DNA from: Natronogracilivirga saccharolytica
Lineage (GTDB): Bacteria; Bacteroidota; Rhodothermia; Balneolales; Natronogracilivirgulaceae
Direction of reading: 5' to 3'
DNA length: 64,000 bases
Assembly: GCF_017921895.1 (NCBI RefSeq)
Contig: NZ_JAFIDN010000001.1
Coordinates: 248,001 to 312,000 of the forward strand
Part shown: in pieces, positions 54,867 through 63,901 of the stretch
Position numbering within the stretch: position 1 is the first letter of the stretch
How the letters are laid out: every line of letters begins with the position of its first letter
The notes under the pieces: model-generated
What the model was told of the DNA's origin: nothing
Database searches by the model: none
What the model saw: the letters and a program-made list of their open reading frames with translations, nothing else
Made by a program: the position numbers and the translations under genes

Positions 54867-55430
54867 TTATCCTTTTTTTACCGCTTCGATAAACAGAGGC
54901 GGCTCCAGATAAAAGGGAAAGTAGGCCGTTGAAATAATTTGGAACTTCTCAGTATCAATAACGCGAAGAGGCTCATTATCGAGATGGCAGTTGCCGGATA
55001 TTTTTGACAGTGGCCTGGCCAGCACTTTTTGCAGTATCCTGAAAAAGCCGTTATGTGACAGTGTATGTTCCAGCAATATCAGTCTGCCGCCGGGCTTGAG
55101 TACCCGGAGTATTTCCGAGACCGTCTGTTCCCGGGAATTTACCGAGCATAGTGTAAAAGAACAGGTCACCGCATCAAAATGGCATGATTCAAACGGAAGC
55201 TGCTCAGCCACTCCTTCTACCAGCCGGATATCACCCCTGTGATTCTTTTTAAGCAGCGAGCCGGCTGCCTGAATTTTTTTGCGTTTTTTTTCCAGGCCAA
55301 AGACCTCATCAGCTTGCGCATAGCGCAGCAATGATGTCCCGTCGCCAAAACCGATTTCAAGAACACGGCCGGTCAGTGAGGCCAGTGCGGTATGATAGTG
55401 TTTTTCCCGGAAACGGTTATACGCGCTCAT
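54867..55430 (-). CDS. Class I SAM-dependent methyltransferase
   Basis: A 187-residue methyltransferase. Motif I VLEIGFGDGTSLL, 'FGLEKKRKKIQAA', the acidic-loop region 'FDAVTCSFTLCSV', and 'LRVLKPGGRLILLEHTLS' define the SAM-binding core, resembling UbiE/phospholipid N-methyltransferases. Substrate unknown. It starts 14 bases after the L,D-transpeptidase-like gene's stop, probably as one operon with it. Confidence 0.88.
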   Translation of the reverse strand: MSAYNRFREKHYHTALASLTGRVLEIGFGDGTSLLRYAQADEVFGLEKKRKKIQAAGSLLKKNHRGDIRLVEGVAEQLPFESCHFDAVTCSFTLCSVNSREQTVSEILRVLKPGGRLILLEHTLSHNGFFRILQKVLARPLSKISGNCHLDNEPLRVIDTEKFQIISTAYFPFYLEPPLFIEAVKKG

Positions 55431-55444
55431 GATGACTGGTTCAA

Positions 55445-56206
55445 TTACTGATATACCCTGATCGGAATCCGTTCTGACAATCTGATCCTCACGTTCTTGC
55501 TCCTGTTTTGCTGCACATCCCTGTACCAGTCCTCATCATGCTGCAGTCCCGTAGATTCCATAATCTGTCTTGCCAGTTTCATAGCCACCTCATTTGTTAC
55601 TCTGATGGAGCCGTGTGATGCTGCCCTTCCTATTGATGACGGATCAATGGTTCCGTGTATAGATCTCGGCGCATCGTATATCAACTGTGCACGCCCGAGG
55701 GGATTATCGGGATCACCCGGAGCCATGATGGCACGATACCAGGCCCATTCCTCATCCGGCGGATGCCACCACGGATTCCACACCACCTCATAGACGCTCC
55801 AGTTTCCGGTACGTGTGGGCCAGTCCGGCTTTCCCACAGCCACCGGGTAGGTCGCTACTCGATCGCTGCCATCATAAACGTAAAGTTCACGGGTACGGAT
55901 ATTTACCTCCAGCCGCATGTCCTTCAGGACAGGAATGACGGGTTCCTTCAAGAATTCAGGGACATCGGAAATCATCAGAGAGTCTATTGATGCCATTGAA
56001 TCGATACGCTGAAAAAAATCAGCTTCGTCAGCAATGAAATAGTGATCACCCTGAACCCCGGTATTTTTCAGGCTGTCACCGGGCAACGGAGCATTTCCGG
56101 AGGCCGGATCTGATAACACAAGGATGATAAAACTGAAGAAAACTGCGAAATATGAAATAAAACAGCGCTGTTTGCCGACGTTAAGTGAGTTCAAACATTT
56201 TTTCAT
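55445..56206 (-). CDS. L,D-transpeptidase (YkuD) homologue, catalytic Cys replaced by Ser
   Basis: A 253-residue protein with a single N-terminal hydrophobic segment (CFISYFAVFFSFIILVLS), a signal peptide or anchor, then the YkuD fold: 'MRLEVNIRTRELYVYDGSDRVATYPVAVG', 'PTRTGNWSVYEVVWNPWWHPP' and 'SIHGTIDPSSIGRAASHGSIRVTNEVAMKLA'. The family's catalytic motif is SHGC(I/L)R. Here Cys reads as Ser (codon at 55607-55609, TCC), while both histidines are retained. The enzyme would normally cross-link peptidoglycan 3-3. The change may inactivate it or reflect a sequencing error. The ATG at 56206 best begins the signal peptide, although the frame extends to 56263. Confidence 0.85.
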   Translation of the reverse strand: MKKCLNSLNVGKQRCFISYFAVFFSFIILVLSDPASGNAPLPGDSLKNTGVQGDHYFIADEADFFQRIDSMASIDSLMISDVPEFLKEPVIPVLKDMRLEVNIRTRELYVYDGSDRVATYPVAVGKPDWPTRTGNWSVYEVVWNPWWHPPDEEWAWYRAIMAPGDPDNPLGRAQLIYDAPRSIHGTIDPSSIGRAASHGSIRVTNEVAMKLARQIMESTGLQHDEDWYRDVQQNRSKNVRIRLSERIPIRVYQ

Positions 56207-56357
56207 ACTTATTCTGACGGATGGTAGAATAACGGACATGAAAAATCTCATCTCATACCACAATAAGGCTTTTTTCGTTTTTTTAGTATATTTCTTTGAT
56301 CCTTATCAAAGGAAATAGTTGCCAAACGATAATATACACTTTTTTACAGCTCAACTG

Positions 56358-56930
56358 ATGAAATTACCCCGGTTTCTGGTCATCTCCGCTCTGCTGGTGC
56401 TTTCAGCCTGCATTGAAGATGAGACCCAGGATTTTGACAACGCTGATGACATTGCCTACCTTGAAGATTATGCCGATCGGGATGATGTGACGATCACCGA
56501 CAGCGGACTGATGTATCGTGTCCTGGAGACCGGTGATGGTGATTCCCCGGAGCAGTCGTCCGAGGTCAGAGTACATTACACGGCAACCCTTGTTGACGGC
56601 GATGTGATCGACAGCTCACATGACCGGGATGAGCCTGCCCGTTTCTTTGTCAATGACCTCATCACCGGATTTTCTGAAGGTCTGATGCTTATGCAGGAAG
56701 GTGATATATTTGAGCTGGTCCTGCCTGATTTCCTTGCATACGGAGAGTTCCCGCCTCCCGGCAGCGGGATTCATCCCGGCGCCACGCTCATTTTCGAAGT
56801 GGAGCTGATCGAAATCATTACCGAAGAAGAAGAGGAAGAAAACGGTGATGATAATGACAATGGTGACGATAATAACGGTGATGAGGAAAACGGCAATAAC
56901 GATAACAATGATGATCATACCGAAGCGTAA
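56358..56930 (+). CDS. FKBP-type peptidyl-prolyl isomerase lipoprotein with acidic tail
   Basis: A 190-residue exported folding factor. The signal peptide ends at lipobox LSAC (Cys18), so it is anchored to a membrane from the periplasmic side. The FKBP domain is complete ('VTITDSGLMYRVLETGDGDSPEQSSEVRVHYTATLVDGDVID', 'AYGEFPPPGSGIHPGATLIFEVELIEI'). The last 35 residues are made almost only of Glu, Asp, Asn and Gly, encoded by a GAT/AAT-rich run that is a low-complexity expansion. The ATG at 56358 is chosen over a TTG at 56319 because it begins the signal peptide. Confidence 0.9.
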   Translation: MKLPRFLVISALLVLSACIEDETQDFDNADDIAYLEDYADRDDVTITDSGLMYRVLETGDGDSPEQSSEVRVHYTATLVDGDVIDSSHDRDEPARFFVNDLITGFSEGLMLMQEGDIFELVLPDFLAYGEFPPPGSGIHPGATLIFEVELIEIITEEEEEENGDDNDNGDDNNGDEENGNNDNNDDHTEA

Positions 56931-56964
56931 TCATCACCGCCCTGCCGCTTCAGCCACATGATGA

Positions 56965-57393
56965 TCAATCGAATACCAGAGTGCGCATCTGTTCCGCGAG
57001 GCTTTTGCAGCTGTTGACTTTGTCAACATCGTTGCAGAAAAAAACCTCTTCGTCTTCAAGCACATCCGACTTGCTGCAGTGCATGCCCTCGAAATCGATG
57101 CTGGCAATTCGCTTGTCAAACTGCTTGCAATACTCGGCCATTTCCATAACCGTCAGCTCATGAGGAGATTTTTCTGAGTCGGGACCGTTGTACTTCTTGT
57201 AATAATAGTAAAGGTAATGATGGAGTGCACGGCGGGCAAAAAAGCAGGCTGAATACAGAACAACATCGTGTGACGGGCGGTAAAGCTCTTCCTGAGACCG
57301 GCCGTAGTCGATTTCTGCCTGATCCAGAATCTGTTTCAATTCATATGGCTTGCTGAATCCGTCGTTAGCCTGATGAGAATTAGCATGTGACAT
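56965..57393 (-). CDS. Small HEPN-like helical protein, unknown function
   Basis: A 142-residue protein with helical segments, including 'PSHDVVLYSACFFARRALHHYLYYYYKK', whose Arg..His spacing resembles the RX4-6H of HEPN domains, though the motif is not convincing. No nucleotidyltransferase (MNT) partner gene sits next to it. It converges on the FKBP gene with about 35 bases between stops. I do not recognise the family with certainty. Confidence 0.5.
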   Translation of the reverse strand: MSHANSHQANDGFSKPYELKQILDQAEIDYGRSQEELYRPSHDVVLYSACFFARRALHHYLYYYYKKYNGPDSEKSPHELTVMEMAEYCKQFDKRIASIDFEGMHCSKSDVLEDEEVFFCNDVDKVNSCKSLAEQMRTLVFD

Positions 57394-57607
57394 AATAGTA
57401 TCCCGTTGTATGTGAAGCTAAATGATTTCAATAATATAAACGCAGATGCGGTGCAAAAATGATCACCACATAACGCAATGAACAGTTTTTGGATATCATT
57501 GTCCAGTTAAAATGACAAAAAAACGGTATTTGGACTAAATCTACGTTTCAGATCACTGCCTCAAAGATACCACACGACATGCTTCAGCCTGCTGTTACAA
57601 CGGATCG

Positions 57608-59101
57608 TCACACCCCGAACATGGTAACCGCGTTTTTCGCCCAGGTAACAATCGGCGTGAAATAGACGCCAAGAAACAGCACCGGAATAAGCAGTAAAAT
57701 CAGTATTGCGACAGAGCTGCGGTCAAATGTCAGCGGACCGGAAGTCTCATCTGACGGATCCACGAGAAACATATTCCGGACTACACGGATATAATAGAAG
57801 AGTGAAATAATGGTAGCCAGACCGGCAACAGCAACCAGCCAGATCCATCCCGCACTTATGGTAGCACCGAAAATGTAGACCTTGGCAATGAAGCCGGCAG
57901 TGGGCGGAAATCCGGCAAGCGCCACCATAAAAATGGTCATCGCCACACTGAGAAACGGTGCACGCTGGCCCAGCCCCTCATAATCACTGATCTGCTCGGT
58001 ATCAATTTTATCTGCAACCAGCATGACCACAAAGAAGGCACCCATATTCATGAACAGATAGATCGCAAGATAGATCATCATGGCACTGATGCCTTCGTCA
58101 CTCAGCAGAGCAAGACCCATGAGGATAAATCCGGCGTGGCCGATGCTTGAGTAGGCCAGCAGTCTTTTGATATTCTCCTGCCACAATGCCATGAGATTGG
58201 CAATGAGCATGGTCAGCGCAGCCATAACGGCAATTACAACATTCCAGGGCATAACAGCGGCAATCCCTTCAAAGCCGGGGGTAGTCAGGGTTCCCGAATC
58301 AACAAAGGCCACACGGAAGAAACGGATCATCATGGCAAACCCTGCCACCTTTGAAGCGGTTGCCAGAAACGTCGTAATGGTTACCGGAGCTCCCTGATAC
58401 ACATCGGGCGCCCAGAAATGAAACGGTACCGCCGTAATCTTGTAGCTGAACCCAAGAATGATCATGATGACCGCAAGATACAGGGCCGCCGTCTGTTCCA
58501 CCCCGTCCATCAAAGCTTCACGAATACCGTAAATATCAACCGCACCGGTCACACCAATCAGAAGCGAAATGCCGTAAATCAGAAAACCCGACGAAACCGA
58601 TCCGAAGATGATGTATTTCATCGACGCTTCAGCCGATTTCCGGAGCGTTTTGGTGAATCCGGCCAGGACATAGGAGCTGATACTTGTCAGCTCAAAAGCC
58701 AGATACATCAGCAGCAGATTGGTCGCTCCCACCATCAGGAACATCCCGAAAATGACACCGGTAATTAGCATGTAGTATTCGCCGATGCGGGTGCTGTTGT
58801 GATCGAGTTCGCGGCTTTTGACCGAGAAAAGAACGATAAAGAGTCCGGCTATCAGCAACACGGCCTTGAAGAATACCGCGAACGGATCCACGGCCACTGT
58901 GTCGCTGAAAATGGAAACATTCCATCCGGCCTGACCCAACACCAGTGCCCCTGTCACCACCAGTCCGGCCAGCACCACCCAGGCCACGTTTCTGTTTCGC
59001 TCCTTCAGAATAAGATCCGCCACAATTGCCGCAATCAGCGTAATCGTCAGCGCAATCTCGGGAAGGAACCGGAAAATACTTTCAATAATGTGTTCAGCCA
59101 T
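57608..59101 (-). CDS. nuoN: NADH-quinone oxidoreductase subunit N
   Basis: Proton-pumping antiporter-like subunit of complex I, 497 residues with about fourteen helices. The core 'IKRLLAYSSIGHAGFILMGLAL' and 'VPFHFWAPDVYQGAPVTITTFLATASKVAGF' identify NuoN, with conserved Lys and Glu residues for proton transfer in the helix pairs. Last gene of the nuoJKLMN series on this strand, 54 bases after nuoM. Confidence 0.95.
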   Translation of the reverse strand: MAEHIIESIFRFLPEIALTITLIAAIVADLILKERNRNVAWVVLAGLVVTGALVLGQAGWNVSIFSDTVAVDPFAVFFKAVLLIAGLFIVLFSVKSRELDHNSTRIGEYYMLITGVIFGMFLMVGATNLLLMYLAFELTSISSYVLAGFTKTLRKSAEASMKYIIFGSVSSGFLIYGISLLIGVTGAVDIYGIREALMDGVEQTAALYLAVIMIILGFSYKITAVPFHFWAPDVYQGAPVTITTFLATASKVAGFAMMIRFFRVAFVDSGTLTTPGFEGIAAVMPWNVVIAVMAALTMLIANLMALWQENIKRLLAYSSIGHAGFILMGLALLSDEGISAMMIYLAIYLFMNMGAFFVVMLVADKIDTEQISDYEGLGQRAPFLSVAMTIFMVALAGFPPTAGFIAKVYIFGATISAGWIWLVAVAGLATIISLFYYIRVVRNMFLVDPSDETSGPLTFDRSSVAILILLLIPVLFLGVYFTPIVTWAKNAVTMFGV

Positions 59102-59155
59102 ACCTTGTCAGATTATCAGAAAATCCTGCAGTTACAAATTAGTTCGTGGTTGTCG

Positions 59156-60739
59156 TTACCTGCCTGCAACATTCACAAATTCCACCAGATGACTCAGCGA
59201 TGCGTTCATGAACTCGATGGCCGGACCGGGATAGACACCGAGGAAAATGACGATAATCACAAGCGGAATAAACATCAGCATTTCCCTGCCTGTGAGATCG
59301 GTAAGGGTTTTGTGCTTGTCATCCAGCTCGCCGAGGAAGACCCGCTGCACCGTCCAGAGAATGTAGGCGGCGGTCAGGACAATCCCGATCACCGAAATGA
59401 TGGTTATCCACTTGAAGGCATCGAAAGCGCCGAGGAACGAGAAGAGCTCGCTGACAAACCCGCTGAGTCCGGGCAGTCCCAGCGCCGCAAACATGGCGAC
59501 CATGGCAATTCCGGTATATTTCGGCATCTGGTTGGCTATGCCTCCAAAATCGTAAACCCCGCGCTTGTGCGTCCGGTCATAAAGTACGCCGACGATGAGA
59601 AAGAGCATGGCGGTAATGGTTCCGTGGTTGAACATCTGCAGTACTGCGCCCACGGTTCCCTGATTGGTGAGTGAGGCCATTCCAAGCATCACAATACCCA
59701 TGTGACTGATGGATGAATAGGCGATCAGTTTTTTGAAGTCGTCCTGGGCCATCGCGCAAAGCGCACCGTAGATGATGCTGATCATGCCGAGTACCGCCAT
59801 CAGGTACATGAAGTAGACGGTGCCGTCCGGCAGGATGGGATACATGATCCGCAGCATGCCATAGGTCCCCAGCTTAAGGAGGACACCGGCCAGGATGACA
59901 CTGATCGGGGTTGGCGCTTCCACGTGCGCATCTGGAAGCCAGGTATGGAACGGGAACAGCGGTACCTTGATCGCAAAACTGATGAACAGCGCAATCCAGG
60001 CAACATAGCGCCAGGTCGTATCCATCCCGTACAGAATGGACCCTTCAACAAAATTCGCGGAGTTCATCATGTGCAGCAGGTTGAAGGTGTGCACCTGGTC
60101 ACCGGCGTCGTTGGTATAGGCCACACTGAAGTAGAGCGCCAGCATGACCAGCAGCATCAGCACCCCGCCCAGAAAGGTATAGACGAAAAACTTGATTGCC
60201 GCATATTCGCGCCTGGGTCCGCCCCAGATACCGATGAGGAAATACATGGGCAGCAGCATGACTTCCCAGAAAATGAAGAACAGGAAGAAATCGAGCGCAA
60301 CAAAAACGCCCATCATACCGGTTACCAGCAGCAAATAGAGCGCAAAGTAGCCCTTTACCTTCTCCTGGATCGTCCACGAGGATATGACCCCGATGACACT
60401 GATGAGCGCCGTCAGAAGCACCATCAGCACACTCAGACCGTCTATACCCAGGAAGTACATGATCTCGATCTTCCCGACCCAGGGCACGGCTTCGACAATG
60501 ATCCATTCGAATTGTTCGACAAACTGAAAGCTGCCCGGATCGTTGATGCCGAGGGCTTCGCGGTCGAAAAGACCAAGCAGCACGACAGCCAGCACAAGCT
60601 GGATCCCGGTTACTGCCGCTGCCGTCCATCGCATGGCATTTTTTTGTTCATTCGGGATGAGCAGAACGATGAGCATCCCGACAATGGGAAGGAAGACGAT
60701 CCATGTGAGAATACCGATGCCGAATATTGTAAATTCCAT
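59156..60739 (-). CDS. nuoM: NADH-quinone oxidoreductase subunit M
   Basis: Antiporter-like subunit of complex I, 527 residues, about fourteen helices. 'IKVPLFPFHTWLPDAHVEAPTPISVILAGVLLKLGTYG' and 'FKKLIAYSSISHMGIVMLG' are the typical NuoM motifs, the latter with the functionally important Lys/His pair. It starts 98 bases after nuoL and precedes nuoN. Confidence 0.97.
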   Translation of the reverse strand: MEFTIFGIGILTWIVFLPIVGMLIVLLIPNEQKNAMRWTAAAVTGIQLVLAVVLLGLFDREALGINDPGSFQFVEQFEWIIVEAVPWVGKIEIMYFLGIDGLSVLMVLLTALISVIGVISSWTIQEKVKGYFALYLLLVTGMMGVFVALDFFLFFIFWEVMLLPMYFLIGIWGGPRREYAAIKFFVYTFLGGVLMLLVMLALYFSVAYTNDAGDQVHTFNLLHMMNSANFVEGSILYGMDTTWRYVAWIALFISFAIKVPLFPFHTWLPDAHVEAPTPISVILAGVLLKLGTYGMLRIMYPILPDGTVYFMYLMAVLGMISIIYGALCAMAQDDFKKLIAYSSISHMGIVMLGMASLTNQGTVGAVLQMFNHGTITAMLFLIVGVLYDRTHKRGVYDFGGIANQMPKYTGIAMVAMFAALGLPGLSGFVSELFSFLGAFDAFKWITIISVIGIVLTAAYILWTVQRVFLGELDDKHKTLTDLTGREMLMFIPLVIIVIFLGVYPGPAIEFMNASLSHLVEFVNVAGR

Positions 60740-60837
60740 ACCGTTACTTTATCTGTTTATGATTTTGCTGCCGGAATATTTGTGAAATTTTGTGCCGGAT
60801 TAACCGCCGGTTGCGGAGGCCGGGCGAACTGTTCGCC

Positions 60838-62904
60838 TCAGATGGCCAGTATTAAAATGGTTATGATCAGGAATCCGAATACAGCGAAGACCAGGTAATT
60901 CTGGATGCTGCCTGTTTGTATCTTTCTGAGCCTCATTCCAATGGCTCCGGTGAAATTCGCCAGGAAGTTCACCAGACCGTCGACAAAGGTGTTGTCAATC
61001 CAGCCGCTGATTTTCGAAACGCTTCTGGTCACTGATCCTGCACCGTTGACAATACCGTCGACGATATTCATGTCAAACCAGTTTGAAATGCGGGTCAGAC
61101 CCAGAGTGCCGTTGACAAATACGGCTTCATACATCTCGTCAAAGTACCATTTTTTGCGGGACCCGTGATAGAGCCACCCCATGGCTGACGCCATTTTGTC
61201 GGCGCTGACGGATCGCTTTTCATACACCATCCATGCAAATGCAAGTCCGCCAACGGCTATGACGATTGACAGAATCATGACGAGGGTATGCACCCGGCTG
61301 ATGGCTTCGTAAAGGACCGGCCAGGTTGCCGGTGCGAGTGCTTCGGGGACAACGCTTGCCGGCCGTTCCAGCGCCTGGAAGAGCCAGCCGGATGAAGCTC
61401 CGAACGGATTGAAGCTGTAAAAAATGAATACCGATAATGCCGCAAGGATGACAAGCGGAATGCCCATGACTCCGGGAACTTCGCGTACGAGCGTCAGGCG
61501 CTCCTCATCAGCCGGTTTGCCGTGGAATGTGAGAATCAGAAGCCGGAACATGTAGAATGCCGTCATACCGGCGACGGCAAACGCTATGAGCGGCAGCAGG
61601 TAGTGTCCGTTCAGCGTGCTGAATGCAAGTGTACCGGCCAGGATTTCATCCTTGCTCAAAAAGCCGGATGTCAGCGGAATGCCGGAAATGGCCAGCGTGA
61701 ATATGAGGAACGTCCAGTAGGTCAGCGGCATTCTGGATCGCAACCCTCCCATATTCCGCACATCCTGGGCATCGGTTTGATGATCGTGCTGCTTGTGCAG
61801 GGCGGCGTGCATCGCATAGATAACGGCCCCGGAACCGAGAAAAAGTCCGGCCTTGAATGCAGCATGTGTGACAAGGTGCATGAACCCTGCTGCGTAGGCG
61901 CCCACACCCAGGGCGAGTATCATGTAGCCAAGCTGGCTGATGGTAGACCAGGCGAGCACCTTTTTTATATCATACTGCGTGATGGCGATGGTGGCTGCAA
62001 TGAGTGCCGTAAGGGCTCCGATGTAAGCAATGACCAGAAGGGCGTCCGCCGTGAACAGCGGGAAAAGCCGGGCAACGAGAAACACACCGGCGGCCACCAT
62101 CGTGGCGGCATGGATCAGGGCGCTGACAGGGGTCGGACCCTCCATGGCATCGGGCAACCAGACGTGAAGCGGGAACTGGGCGGATTTGCCAATGGCACCG
62201 CAGAAAATCAGCACACCGACGGCTGTCAGCCATGCCTGGCTTTCAAAGGGCAGGTTGCCGGCTGAAACGGCACTGAAAATGGCATCAAACGAGAATGTCG
62301 AAAAGTGGACGAAGATGATCATGATACCGATGAACATGCCGGCGTCACCGACCCTGTTTACTACGAACGCCTTGATCGCGGCATTGGATGCCGATTTCTT
62401 CTCATACCAGTGTCCGATCAGCAGATATGAGCTCACGCCTACCAGCTCCCAGAAAATGTACATCATCAGAAGGTTGTGGGTAAGCACGATGCCCAGCATA
62501 GAAAACGTAAACAAGCCGAGGTAGGCAAAGTACCGGGAGTAACGCACATCGCCTTCGAGGTAGCCCATCGAGAAAAAGTGTACCAGCATACTGATGAGGG
62601 TAACCACGACAAGCATGATTGCCGACAGGTTGTCGATCAGTATGCCCAGCTCGACGGTCACTTCTCCGACGCCGGGAATACCTCCGAACGTTGCCCAGTT
62701 CCAGCCGGCGGTCACTGTTTCAGGCGTTGCCAGTTTTGCAAACATGATAACCAGTGATGCCAGAAAAGCGGCGGTCACTGTCGCAGTGGCCAGCCAGTCG
62801 CCCTCCCTGGGCATCCGCTTCCCGAAAAAAATCAGCAGCACAAATCCGGCCAGCGGAAGAAAAAGTGTAATAAGTGACAGCAGTATCAAGTTTTCCAATC
62901 CCAT
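60838..62904 (-). CDS. nuoL: NADH-quinone oxidoreductase subunit L
   Basis: Largest antiporter-like subunit of complex I, 688 residues. 'FPLHVWLPDAMEGPTPVSALIHAATMVAAGVFLVARL' and 'IKKVLAWSTISQLGYMILALG' are the NuoL signatures. A C-terminal extension with a long amphipathic stretch matches the piston-like helix of NuoL. It lies between nuoK (26 bases upstream) and nuoM. Confidence 0.97.
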   Translation of the reverse strand: MGLENLILLSLITLFLPLAGFVLLIFFGKRMPREGDWLATATVTAAFLASLVIMFAKLATPETVTAGWNWATFGGIPGVGEVTVELGILIDNLSAIMLVVVTLISMLVHFFSMGYLEGDVRYSRYFAYLGLFTFSMLGIVLTHNLLMMYIFWELVGVSSYLLIGHWYEKKSASNAAIKAFVVNRVGDAGMFIGIMIIFVHFSTFSFDAIFSAVSAGNLPFESQAWLTAVGVLIFCGAIGKSAQFPLHVWLPDAMEGPTPVSALIHAATMVAAGVFLVARLFPLFTADALLVIAYIGALTALIAATIAITQYDIKKVLAWSTISQLGYMILALGVGAYAAGFMHLVTHAAFKAGLFLGSGAVIYAMHAALHKQHDHQTDAQDVRNMGGLRSRMPLTYWTFLIFTLAISGIPLTSGFLSKDEILAGTLAFSTLNGHYLLPLIAFAVAGMTAFYMFRLLILTFHGKPADEERLTLVREVPGVMGIPLVILAALSVFIFYSFNPFGASSGWLFQALERPASVVPEALAPATWPVLYEAISRVHTLVMILSIVIAVGGLAFAWMVYEKRSVSADKMASAMGWLYHGSRKKWYFDEMYEAVFVNGTLGLTRISNWFDMNIVDGIVNGAGSVTRSVSKISGWIDNTFVDGLVNFLANFTGAIGMRLRKIQTGSIQNYLVFAVFGFLIITILILAI

Positions 62905-62930
62905 AATAATCTGGTTGAAGAGATGTTGTT

Positions 62931-63260
62931 CTACTCCTTAAGCTCGGTGATATGTTCGACATCCACAGACCCGAACCGGTTGTATATATTCAGTACAATG
63001 GCCAGGGCAACGGCCGCTTCGGCCGCGGCAATAATGATCACAAACAGGGCAATCATGTGCCCGTCAAGATCCAGCATACCATACCGGCTGAAGGCCACGA
63101 TGTTGAGATTTGCCGAGTTGAGAATCAGCTCGATCCCCATCAGGATCATAATGATGTTTCTGCGGGATATCACAGCCAGCAATCCCAGCGAAAACAGGAT
63201 GGCACTCACGACCAGGAAATGATTGAGTCCGGGCTCTGCCAGCCATTCAGGTAATACCAT
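62931..63260 (-). CDS. nuoK: NADH-quinone oxidoreductase subunit K
   Basis: A 109-residue three-helix subunit of complex I. 'FLVVSAILFSLGLLAVISRRNIIMILMGIELILNSANLN' carries the conserved Glu of the proton channel, and 'ALFVIIIAAAEAAVALAIVLNIY' is the typical second half with the second conserved Glu. It sits between nuoJ and nuoL, with no gap that would suggest an extra gene. Confidence 0.96.
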   Translation of the reverse strand: MVLPEWLAEPGLNHFLVVSAILFSLGLLAVISRRNIIMILMGIELILNSANLNIVAFSRYGMLDLDGHMIALFVIIIAAAEAAVALAIVLNIYNRFGSVDVEHITELKE

Positions 63261-63331
63261 AACCTATAATGTTGAATGTGAATGGTTTCAATTTCAGTTG
63301 TACCGTTTTTTTAATATTCATGGTACCGGTC

Positions 63332-63865
63332 TCAGGATGTCTCTTGCTGTTTTTGATCCGGCACTTTCGGAGTGCGGGTTCTGGCGGACATCAGCACAGC
63401 GCCGATAATGGCCAGCAGGAGCAGGACACCGGCGACCTGAAAGGGCAGCATGAAATCCGTCAGAAGCAGCTCACCCAGTGCTGTCATGGACACCTCATCC
63501 GCTTCCAGCGGCACCAGCACCCAGCTGGTCGACAGGAAGACCATAATCAGAATGGCAGCCACAACAGCTGAAAAAATGGTTGCCGGCACCAGATTGACGG
63601 TCCGGGTTTTTACCTTTTCGAAATACCCTTTTGTTGTGAGCATAACCCCGAAAAGTATCAGGACCAGAATTCCTCCCACATAAACCAGCAGCTGTGTAAC
63701 AGCCACAAAACCTGCATAAAGAAGGGCATAAAACACGGCCAGTCCGGCGAAGGTAAACATAAGTGCAAAAGCCGCATGCACAATGTTTTTGGTAAATACC
63801 ATCACCGCTGCACTGCCTATGATCAGGATCGCAAACAGATAAAAAGCTAAAGCAAACAGATCCAT
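63332..63865 (-). CDS. nuoJ: NADH-quinone oxidoreductase subunit J
   Basis: A 177-residue five-helix membrane subunit of complex I. 'ALMFTFAGLAVFYALLYAGFVAVTQLLVYVGGILVLILFGVML' is the family signature. The C-terminus is short and hydrophilic. It is the first complete nuo gene of the minus-strand series in this window. nuoK begins 71 bases downstream. Confidence 0.95.
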   Translation of the reverse strand: MDLFALAFYLFAILIIGSAAVMVFTKNIVHAAFALMFTFAGLAVFYALLYAGFVAVTQLLVYVGGILVLILFGVMLTTKGYFEKVKTRTVNLVPATIFSAVVAAILIMVFLSTSWVLVPLEADEVSMTALGELLLTDFMLPFQVAGVLLLLAIIGAVLMSARTRTPKVPDQKQQETS

Positions 63866-63901
63866 AATGTTACCATACCAGTAAAGTTCAAATTGTAAAG
63901 T

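Noticed and set aside
59924-60898. A 324-residue plus-strand frame opposite nuoM
   Set aside because: It is His/Asp/Gln-rich with no domain; nuoM is complete on the other strand.
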